A stretch of 64,000 bases of DNA from Prostheceraeus crozeri (lineage: Eukaryota; Platyhelminthes; Polycladida; Euryleptidae), in contig CAJQUW010007491.1 of NCBI GenBank assembly GCA_907163375.1, positions 62,001 to 126,000 on the forward strand, written 5' to 3'. A model generated the notes under the pieces. The model saw only the letters and a list, made by a program, of their open reading frames with translations, was not told the DNA's origin and made no database searches. Each line of letters begins with the position of its first letter. Position 1 is the stretch's first letter. Below are positions 56,056-64,000 of this stretch, piece by piece. The translations under genes and the position numbers were made by a program.

Positions 56056-56945
56056 ATGATGTTACCAAATGTTGGTGGAGGTGCATATATCCCGAATAAT
56101 CGTGAATTAGAAATAGAGATAGAAAATTATATCATGAAAACTGGAGACGTTTTATCTGGACCATTGCATCTTTCTATTCTTCCGCAACAAAATACAGAGT
56201 TAACAAATAAACAATATGTTGATACACAAATCAATGACTTAAAGGAAAAATATATAAACGATGTTTTGGTTCCACTGATGAACGAATTAAAGTTGCTTAA
56301 ACTTAATGACAAATCATTAAACGAAAAATTATTAAAACTTGATAAAAAGGATAGAGAGCTAGAAGCAGATATAGCAAAACTTTTTAAAAAGATTTCTGAA
56401 CAATCAAAAATTTTAATATTACTTTCTTTAAATTTAAAATCTGCTGTAATTAAAAATAAACATCAGATAAAAATGTTAAAAGAACAATTAGAAGATGAAA
56501 TAGAAAAACTACCTGAAAGAATTAAAAAAAATTTAAAGCAGTTACAAACTACATTCCAAAAAAAAAGGTTGATGAATTAAGTTCTAAAATTACTCAACAA
56601 ATGAAAAAGATGAATAGAATAATAAATGAAGTAAACTCACTTAATGAAAAAGTTGATAAAATGAAAAATCTGAAAATCAATTTAGAAAATGAATTAAAGA
56701 AAAATTTACAAGAAAACTCTAAAGAAAATAAAGAACAGTTAGATTCTGTTAAAAGACAATTAGATGTTCTTAAAATTAAGTTAAATGCACTTAAAACGGC
56801 ATTGAAGATTAATCAGCAGAAAATGCAAGTTAATAGAAAAGAAATTAAAGTACATCACACGCTGCTTGACGCAATAGATAAAGTGCAACAGTCAATTAAT
56901 AAAGTTATCTCGAAGTTGTTGTCCATTCACAAACGTAAATCTTGA
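56056..56945 (+). pseudogene. Fibre-like coiled-coil protein, copy B
   Basis: About 295 codons. Residues 1-15 (MMLPNVGGGAYIPNN) are glycine-rich. Residues 27-60 read MKTGDVLSGPLHL-S-ILPQQNTEL then TNKQYVDTQI, close to the repeat that precedes trimerising helices in phage tail fibres (G-x-L-x-MxG, then xKxYVD). The remaining 230 residues are Leu/Lys/Glu-rich heptads (for example KMNRIINEVNSLNEKVDKMK). A trimeric spike or fibre on the capsid is a reasonable inference. Few breaks. Confidence 0.6.
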
Positions 56946-57045
56946 TCGGAGCGAAGCTCCTCAGGTTACTAACCAATCGGAGCGAAGCTCCTCGAGGCTT
57001 TAGCCGATCGGACCAAAGGTCCTCAGGTTTCTAACCAATCGTAAA
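56945..57045. repeat. Cluster of GC-rich hairpins after the fibre-like gene
   Basis: GGAGCGAAGCTCC occurs twice (56947-56962 and 56976-56991), the second joined to GGCTTTAGCC, followed by GGACCAAAGGTCC. Each pairs as a 4-5 bp stem with a 3-base loop. A fuller double hairpin of the same type (GGCTAAAGCC-AGA-GGAGCTTCGCTC) follows the capsid gene at 59101-59128, and an in-gene one lies at 53026-53050. Confidence 0.75.
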
Positions 57046-57080
57046 AACTTTTTCTCAAAAGTCAAATTTAATCCTAAAAA

Positions 57081-57643
57081 ATGCCTATAATTTATAAACA
57101 CAATCTTAAACATTTTGCTTCAAATCAAAAAATTGCTCATGAACCACGTATGAATCCTGTTTATCATTATGATAATAGAGAAACAGTCGGAACACAAACG
57201 TTCCTAGGCACCGCAGGTGCCGTCCAAAAAGAAGGGGCTGGCATCTTTTCTGGTATTGGAAGTATCGTTAACTTAATTAAAAATAATAAAGATTTGATTA
57301 CATCTGCTGCAAAAGGAGCAGCTGCTATAGGTAGTACAGCTAGTGCAATATCAAATGCTGTCAAGTCTCAAAACGAATTAAAACAACTAGAAGCTATTCG
57401 TAAACTTAGGAATGATTCTGAAGAACTAAAAAATTTAAAAAACTTTCAGAGGAAACAAAAAACAAAATTGCTAACATAACTGTGGGGGGTGAAACCTTGA
57501 GGAGCGGAGCTCCGTCTAATAGTAAACATAATGAAAATAAAAATAATAAAAAAACAATTGAAGAAATAAGAGGTAATGGCGTGAGCAGCAACCTTCGGTC
57601 TAACCAGCAAAGCTGTAGCGGAGCTGGTCTAGCAAAATTCTAA
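57081..57643 (+). pseudogene. Small Gly/Ala-rich virion-type protein, copy B
   Basis: Starts MPIIYKHNLKHFASNQKIAH. The centre is hydrophobic and small-residue-rich (AGAVQKEGAGIFSGIGSIVN, then SAAKGAAAIGSTASAISNAV). It may be capsid-associated like adenovirus pVI or pX, judged by position only. Near its 3' end are GC-rich hairpin insertions (57497-57514, 57586-57624) that are absent from the matching P1 position (17273-17330). Few breaks. Confidence 0.55.
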
Positions 57644-57772
57644 AATATATTTTTTAGTAAAATTATTTTTTGTAAAAAATTATTTAGTGAAATTATTTAA
57701 GTAAAATTATTTTAGCAGAATTTTTTCTGTCTGTGAGAAAAAAAACAAAAAGTCAAATTATTTTTTATAAAA

Positions 57773-59107
57773 ATGTCTTCGCTTATCGAAAATAAATTTA
57801 GATTAGACGATCCTCCGTTCGTCAGTTATAATCAAAAAAAGAATGACTATATAAGAATTGCTATGAATCCCGGATCTTTCAGTAGAGTAAATACTGGAGG
57901 AGATTTAATTTTTGAAGTTGATAATCAGCAGAGTTATTTATATCTACCTGATTCATTTTTACACTGTGAATATTCTTTGTATAGTGATGCCAATTTTACA
58001 ACACCATTACCAGAAACCGATAATATTGCACTAGAGAATAATTTCTTTCCAAGATTATTTACACAAATGCGTTTAGATGTTGCAACTCAAATATAGAAAC
58101 AATAAGTGATTCTCCAGGTGTAATTGATACAATGCTTAGATTTGTAACAATTGGTGAAAATAATAAAAAGTATGAAATCGAAGGTTGGTTTCCTGATACT
58201 AATGATGGTATAATTGTTGATGATTTAACTCACGCTGGAACAGATGCCGCAGGAATTGCGAAAGATGTAGAAAATATTGCAAAACATTTAAATAAAACAA
58301 ATGATGATGCATATAAAGAAAGACGTGAATTTAACAAAAAAAGTAAACAGACAGTAAATTGGTCATTGTCTCCATTATTCGGATATTTAGATTATGATAA
58401 AATATCATATCAATTAAAATTTAAATTAATAATTCATCGTACAGCAAATAATGAATTAATCTTTTTTGGTAAGACTGGGAAAAAAGCATATTTAAAAATT
58501 GATAGACTTGAATGGTGGATTAAGCATATTACTCCTAGTTTAGAGGTTGATAACAGCTATTGCAAAAAGATTAAATACTAACAAACCAATTCCAGTAAAT
58601 TTTCTAAAGCGTACTGCTAGTTCAGTAACTTTTTCCGAACAAAGATTTAACTGGCATTTTACTAGAACTGCGAATACTCAAAGATATTTATTACTAACAT
58701 TTCAAAGAAATAATTCTCCAAGTTTTGATAAGAACAACAATATTTTTCATATTAATACAATTCGAAGTTTACAAGTTTCATTAAATCAAACCCGTTATCC
58801 AATTGATCCATTAAGATTCGATGATACCAATAATCAATTTATGGAAGGATATGATTCTTATCGAAATCTTTGTACAGAATTTGGAGTTGAACCACAATTA
58901 ACTCCTGGAGATTGGAGACATTTATATCCAATTTTCTGTTTCGATTTAAGTGCACAATCTGAAGATATTATTAAAAATGGTTGTGATGTAACAATTAATA
59001 TTGAAAAGAAAGATTCCACAACTTCATTGATGGCTTATGGTTCATTGCTAGAAGATGTAAAATATTCTATTGAAATTCTTAATGGAAAGATGGTAAGGAT
59101 AGGCTAA
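57773..59107 (+). pseudogene. Major capsid protein (double jelly-roll type), copy B
   Basis: About 440 codons starting MSSLIENKFRLDDPPFVSYN. Beta-rich throughout. The N-terminal GGDLIFEVDNQQSYLYLPDS and the C-terminal LTPGDWRHLYPIFCFDLSAQ (then SEDIIKNGCDVTINI) are typical of Polinton capsid proteins related to adenovirus hexon and phage double jelly-rolls. Forms the shell in family members. Followed by a GC-rich double hairpin at 59101. Few breaks. Confidence 0.75.
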
Positions 59108-59305
59108 AGCCAGAGGAGCTTCGCTCTGATAAGTTAATTAAAATTTTTTCATAACTAGAATAGATTAAAAATTCTTAACTTAAAATTTTTCATAACTAGA
59201 ATAGATAAAAATTTTTTGGTAACTTAAAATTTTTTAGTAACTTGAAATTTTTTCATAACTAGAATAGATTTAAATTTTTGATAACTTAAAATTTTTTTAT
59301 TAAAA

Positions 59306-59791
59306 ATGTCGCAAGCGAAAAGTAATATTAATAATAAAACTGTTGAATTAAACTTACGTAATATTGTTGACAAAAATGCCCCTAAAACTATTACTATTAA
59401 TAAAAAAAAGTATTACATAAGTAAACCAATGATAGAGAATATTCAATTACAAGAAGAAAAGAATGGCGGGATTCTCCCATTAATTCCACTAATAATAGGA
59501 GGCATAGCTGCAGCAGGAAGTGTTGCAGGTGGGACAGCTGGTATTGTCCAAGCAGTAAATAAAAATAAATCAGAGAAGGCAGCATTAGAAGAACAAAAAC
59601 GTCATAACAGGGAGTTAGAGAAAGTTGCTAGGGGAGAAGGAATAGTAGATAATTTTATTAGTAAATTAAAATTAGTTGATGAAGGAAAACGAGTTCTTAA
59701 AAATATTCTCCACAATGTTGATGATTTAATTGAAATTAAAGAAACTAAAGATGGTTCTGGAATATATCTAAGTCCTAGTATGATAAGGTAA
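59306..59791 (+). CDS. Small virion protein with adenovirus pX/mu-like segment, copy B
   Basis: 161 residues starting MSQAKSNINNKTVELNLRNI. Residues about 50-85 hold EEKNGGILPLIPLIIGGIAA then AGSVAGGTAGIVQAV, matching the shape of the adenovirus pX/mu region (G-G-x-L-P-x-L-I-P followed by Ala/Gly-rich hydrophobic sequence). Before it is a basic strand (TINKKKYYISKPM), after it charged helices. A core or membrane-active capsid component is inferred. Looks whole. Confidence 0.65.
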   Translation: MSQAKSNINNKTVELNLRNIVDKNAPKTITINKKKYYISKPMIENIQLQEEKNGGILPLIPLIIGGIAAAGSVAGGTAGIVQAVNKNKSEKAALEEQKRHNRELEKVARGEGIVDNFISKLKLVDEGKRVLKNILHNVDDLIEIKETKDGSGIYLSPSMIR

Positions 59792-59869
59792 TAACCTCAG
59801 AACCTTTGGTTCTTTTCTGTAAAACAATTTTTTTTTGTTTTATCTTTTAAATTTTTTTTTATCTTTTAA

Positions 59870-61247
59870 AATGAATTCTAAAAATTCCGAAAATTTAATT
59901 AAATTAGAAATTTCTAATTTAGATTTATTGAATTATCTATTAAACAAAAATAAAGACTCAAATTGTAAAATTTATGAAGGTAACGACGACAAACAAAGTT
60001 TGGCTACTACCTACGGTGGTGACATATAAAAAACATTAGAAAACTTTCCTGGATTTATTTGGAGTAAATATTCGAAAGAAAAACATCTTCCTGGTCATTC
60101 ATATACTGGGCCAGGAACTCGATTAGATATAAGACTAGATGAGAATAATAATCCGAAACCAGGTGAAGAACCGATAAATAGAGTAGATGCCGCAGCTTAC
60201 AGGCATGATTTAGCTTATCGAAATCATGATCTAAGTTCTCGTCATGCAGCTGATAAGAAGATGATTCAAGAATTAGATAGTATTCAGAATCCTACATTTA
60301 GAGAAAAAATTGAAAGAATGTTTGTTAAGAAAGCTTTACAAGCTAAAATATTATTCGGCCAGGGTTTAAATGAAACTAATAACCCTGAGAGCAACGCTCG
60401 AACTAATAACCCTGAGAGCAACGCTCGAACTAATAACTCTGAGAGCAACGCTCGAACCTACGCATCTGAAATTCATAAAGAATATAGAAAGCCTAAATAT
60501 TTATTAAAAGTAAAAGTATTTAATAAAGATGATATTTGGAGTGCTGATCTTATTCATATGCCGAATGAAAGGGACTACAAATACGCATTGACCGTTATAG
60601 ATTTATATACACGATACGCTTGGGTAAAGCCTTTAAAAAATAAAAGTGGTCTATCAGTTAAATATGCGTTTGAAGAAATCTTTTAAAGAAAGTAATAGAA
60701 AGCCAAGGAAATTGTTTGTTGATAAAGGGTCGGAATTTTATAACCGAAACGTTCAACCACTATTTGAAACTGTTTATTCAACTGAAAACGCTGGAAAAGC
60801 TGTAGTGATAGAAAGATTCAATCGGACGTTAAAAAATAAATTATTCAAGAAATTTACTGAGCAAAGAAATCAGAAATGGTTGAAGATATTACCAGAGTTG
60901 TAGAAGAGTACAATAATAAAGTTCATTCTGGTATTGAAGAAACCCCAAAGAATGCTTCTGACGACCCTGATTTGATACGAAAGAAAATATTCGAGAATAA
61001 TAATTTGAATGAGAGTAATCCGAATTTGCAGAAACTTAAGCCGAAATTTAAAATTGGAGATAGAGTTAGAATATTTAAATATAAGAATAAATTTGAAAAA
61101 GGCTTTGTTGGTTATTGGACTAAAGAAATATTTGAAATTTCTAAAATAAATCAAAGTTATCCGATTACTTATGAAATTAAAGATTTAGATAATGAGGATA
61201 TCAGAGGCCGATTTTATCAAAATGAATTACAACGAACTGATTTTTAA
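59870..61247 (+). pseudogene. PLA2-like region leading into integrase, copy B
   Basis: The upstream part shows SYTGPGTRLD (about 60100-60130) and AAAYRHDLAYRNHDLSSRHAAD (about 60195-60250, catalytic His-Asp), the hallmarks of parvovirus-type phospholipase A2, which breaches endosomes in those viruses. The same open frame runs on into the integrase from 60261: three NNPESNART-like repeats, IWSADLIHM, FVDKGSEFYNRN and VVIERFNRTLK (Asp, Asp, Glu), then a chromodomain-like end (FKIGDRVRIFKYKNKFEKGF). Few breaks. The integrase would have made the TTCATC duplication. Confidence 0.75.
60372..60456 (+). repeat. 27-bp tandem repeat, three units, in the integrase linker
   Basis: The unit AATAACCCTGAGAGCAACGC... 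TCGAACT repeats three times and encodes NNPESNART twice, then NNSESNART. Each holds a GAGC-AAC-GCTC hairpin. The P1 integrase has none at this place, between FGQGL and YASEIHKEYRKPK. Confidence 0.8.
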
Positions 61248-61271
61248 TTATCATTATTATTATTATTGGAA

Positions 61272-61775
61272 CTAACGTTTCGGGAATGAAATTCCCTTGT
61301 TAGGCGTAGCCATAGAACCTACGGTTCGTTCAATTCTAACATTATATCTAGAAATGGTACTCCTTTTTGTAATTTGTACAAAACGTATAAACAAATTGTC
61401 CACAATAGTAGTGCCTGGTGTTTGAATTTGAAACGTATTGTATGTTCCCGTTCCAAGTAATTCTTTTACTTCATTTGTAGGGGGCAAACCGTATGAATCA
61501 AAATAATAGTTCTGCTGATGATTTTTAACGCCTGCTGACCAATGTACGCCTTTTTGGTCTGAAGTGTGAAGATTGGTTACGAAATTTACAGTTATTGATG
61601 GAACTTTGTTCCGGGAACTGAAGGTTCCTGTTGGCTTATTTTTTAGGAATTGTAATTCGTCTCTCATTAGAACATGAAAATTCTTTATTCCTAATTCATT
61701 TGCGATTTTCTTTAGGTCGAAATTTGTCGTAGTTTGCGTTCCATATAATTTTAAAAACTCATTTATGTTGTTCAT
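61272..61775 (-). pseudogene. Maturation protease, copy B
   Basis: Counterpart of 42573-43076, with the same GVHWSAG and YYFDSYGLPPT blocks. Few breaks. Confidence 0.7.
61302..61328 (-). repeat. 27-bp double hairpin near the protease C-terminus (site 7)
   Basis: Encodes RTVGSMATP in the local frame. Stems GAACC-GTA-GGTTC and GGC-TAC-GCC. Copy A has a slightly shorter version at 42602-42627. Confidence 0.7.
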
Positions 61776-61915
61776 TTTATAATAAAAAAATTTCTTAAGG
61801 GACCCCTAGAAGTTAGAAGGGAGGGGGTAGTAGAACTACGTTCATATGATATTGAAGGATATATTCTTGCGGCTTCTTCCACTTTTGTTTCTTCCACTTT
61901 TAAAGAAATATTATT

Positions 61916-62443
61916 AGTCACATGATATATTTTAAAAACCTGAAAGATGGATAAAATTCATGAATTTGAAATTCTCAACTTTTATGATTTTTGGTGTCCT
62001 TGAACGGTCATGATTTAAGCAATGAAAATTGTAATTCTCAAATTTTGAGATTCTTAACTTTTATGATTTTTTCGGTGTCCTTGAACGGTCATGATTTTCA
62101 AAGTAAAAAAATGATCTTAATCTCAAATTTGAGATTCTTAACTTTTATGATTTTCGGTGTCCTGGAACGGTCATGATTTTGGGGGTGAAAATTGTAATTC
62201 TCAAATTTGAGATTTTGAAAAATTTGAAAATTGGGTATTTTAAAAAACGCCCAAATTCATGAATTTATGTCGTTTTTAAAAATGTCATTTTTTGAAAAAA
62301 TGGTACTTTTTGAATGGACTAAATTCATGTATTTAGGTCTTAAAAACCTGAAAAAAGGACTAAATTCATGAATTTATGTCGTTTTTAAAGATACTATTTT
62401 TTTGAATTTTATGGTGTTCTGGAACGGTCTTTTGCCCATTACT
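61916..62443 (-). repeat. Right terminal inverted repeat, copy B
   Basis: Nearly identical to 43200-43744 and inverse to 24125-24668. Ends CCCATTACT. Confidence 0.9.
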
Positions 62444-62449
62444 TTCATC
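62444..62449 (+). repeat. Target duplication TTCATC, right copy
   Basis: Directly after the copy B right end, before CTTCTGATTTATG of the P1 polymerase. Confidence 0.85.
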
Positions 62450-62800
62450 CTTCTGATTTATGTAAAGTAAAAGATGAACTAGAAGGAAATGAAGAGTACA
62501 TAACAGAAGCTGTATTTTTAAAATCTATATGTCATTGTTATAAAACAAATTCTAAAACATCTAAAACAAATTCAAAAACATCTAAAACATTAAAAGGAAT
62601 TTCAGAGGCATCAGTGGCTAACCAAATAACATTTCAAGATTATAAGAATGCATTATTTAATAATGAAATAAAAACAGCATGTAATTATAGACTTAATTCA
62701 AAGAAGCATAAAATGTATTTAAAAGAGGAACATAATTAGCATTAGATACATTTGATGATAAAAGAAAATTTTTACCTGATCGAATAACTACTTTACCTTA
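62444..62800 (+). pseudogene. P1 polymerase, part after the nested insertion
   Basis: Reads SDLCKVKDELEGNEEYITEA, a Lys-Thr-Asn-Ser repeat (KTNSKTSKTNSKTSKT) and TLKGISEASVANQITFQDYK then NYRLNSKKHKMYLKEEH, matching the C-terminal 120 codons of the nested element's polymerase. Broken. Confidence 0.8.
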
Positions 62801-62871
62801 CAAATTTTCTAATTTTCAAATTTCTTAATTTTTAAAGATTAAGAAAAATTTTAAAAAAATAAATTATTCGA

Positions 62872-63635
62872 TCACTCCGAGAAAATATTTTCTATAACTC
62901 TATCATGTATTTTTTTATCAATATTAATTGTAATGAAGCCATACTCTTTTGACCAAGCATTATTACACGAATTTTTAAATTAATCTTTATCTCTTATACA
63001 TAAATCTCTTAACAAATCCCATAAATTTCTTGCATCTATTTCAAATAGTATAAATATATTGGCATTCTTTCTAATAACACTTCCATCTAATGAATACATA
63101 CTTTGTGTTAAATAAAATACACTACAGTTATTATGTCTACCTCTTGTGAAATAATTTCTCTGAACTGACTGATTTCTATCACTAACACAATCATCAAAAA
63201 TTACACTATGTTTCATTGTTTTATCTAGTTTACTAGGATCTTGAGTATTGCCACTATCATCAATCAATTCTATCTTTATGTGTTTATTTTCATTAGATTC
63301 TACTAACTGATTATTTTTTGCTGCTTCTTCACACCACGAACTTATTTCTTCTTCATATTCTTTGAATAATGAAGCAATTGCTGTTTTTGTAAGATTATTT
63401 TCAAATCCATATTTTAAAAATTGATAAACAAGTTGTTCTGCTGTTGTTGTATAAATTATAAGATTCTTATAATCCAAAAAATTTGGAGTCGTTAAAATTT
63501 TAAATAATAAATATGTTTTTCCACATCCTGATCTTCCACAAGTAACTGACAAAACTTTATTAGATAAATTTGGATGATGATTAAATTTAAGTTTTTTTTA
63601 TTTAATGGTAATTTTGTAAAAATTTCTTCACTCAT
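62872..63635 (-). pseudogene. Genome-packaging ATPase, P1 copy
   Basis: Walker A CGRSGCGKT, Walker B SVIFDDCVSD and YLTQSMYSLDGSVIRKNANI are clear. Convergent with the polymerase as in the nested element. Upstream, the element passes almost directly to the membrane-protein fragment; the penton and the unknown 27276-type gene are not seen in P1. Few breaks. Confidence 0.75.
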
Positions 63636-63699
63636 TTTTAATAAAATTTTTTTAAGAAAATTAAACTTCTATAACCAAAAGATCTATCATAATCTCTAT

Positions 63700-64000
63700 C
63701 ATCATCAGAGTGCAAAGCAGTAGCAATAACAGGAATTGTAAGAACTCCCGAAGAAATAACAATTGTTAACGCACCTGAACTTTCTGTTAAAAATATTCCA
63801 ATACCTTGTGTTGCATTCTTAGCTTTAGACCATCTTTTTCTTAATTTATCATAATGTTCTAATCTTAAAAATAATTGTGATTCCTTGTCTTTCATATAAC
63901 GTAGGTACTCTATCTTTGTGTTTTTCAATGTCCATTAAAGTAGAACTACGTTCATTTTTTAACGAAGGATATATTCTCGAAGTTTCCTCCATTTTTGAGG
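63700..64000 (-). pseudogene. Membrane-protein fragment within the P1 right terminal repeat
   Basis: Inverted copy of about 12940-13250 with a few percent difference (YMKDKESQLFLRLEHYDKLR, GIGIFLTESSGALTIVISSG). The terminal repeat continues beyond the window. Broken. Confidence 0.7.

Larger units (their letters stand above)
43885..62443 (+). mobile_element. Younger Polinton, copy B (probably the same element as copy A)
   Basis: Begins AGTAATGGG one base after the gap and ends CCCATTACT, directly followed by TTCATC and the continuing P1 polymerase. Gene order is the same as copy A and long stretches are almost identical. The left 2.5 kb has many small breaks, consistent with a poor contig end; the rest has roughly fifteen apparent breaks. 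The right terminal repeat is about 0.53 kb. Confidence 0.9.

Noticed and set aside
1-64000. tRNA, rRNA or host protein-coding genes
   Set aside because: I looked for cloverleaf, rRNA and multi-exon patterns and saw none that I could support.

Overview
The window looks like repeat-rich animal DNA, probably arthropod: it holds a LINE, a Tc1/mariner remnant and Polinton (Maverick) elements, and I see no host gene, rRNA or tRNA. The host assignment is inference. Base composition changes near 12.3 kb, from mixed DNA to very AT-rich DNA.

Positions 1-12309 are a mosaic of older repeats. Its centre is a compact 3.27-kb element (5949-9221). It has 0.48-kb terminal inverted repeats (TIRs), a perfect 6-bp target duplication (ATCACG), a TATA promoter, a likely leader intron and three small genes: one unknown, one RING-like and one DEDDh-exonuclease-like. 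A second copy of its right end plus the same flank lies at 1-2178. Between them sit an RTE-like LINE (2179-3474, minus) and a broken Tc1-like transposase (3475-3950, minus). Diverged inverted arms (about 4433-5130 and 10430-11027) surround the 3.27-kb element.

From 12310 to the window end lies an older Polinton (P1). It carries protease, integrase with a phospholipase A2-like region, capsid genes, a fibre-like coiled coil, a zinc-finger gene, protein-primed DNA polymerase and packaging ATPase. Its polymerase gene is interrupted by a second, younger Polinton with a 6-bp target duplication (TTCATC). That younger element appears twice, at 24125-43744 (copy A) and 43885-62443 (copy B), separated by a 100-N gap. 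Because the P1 polymerase resumes on both sides in the way expected for one insertion, the two copies are most simply one element assembled twice from overlapping contigs. Copy A also contains an 0.8-kb GT-rich block that looks artefactual.

The most unusual signal is a family of short GC-rich double hairpins scattered through the younger Polinton. A 27-bp core, sometimes with a 3-bp duplication, sits inside AT-rich coding genes, always in the same orientation and phase, and adds a peptide like RTEGSRASP. At several matching positions P1 has the empty site. Paired changes in the stems keep the hairpins. Other notable points are the PLA2-like region leading into the integrase, a hairpin whose loop is exactly inverted in one unit of a 144-bp tandem repeat, and the Polinton-like ends of the 3.27-kb element.
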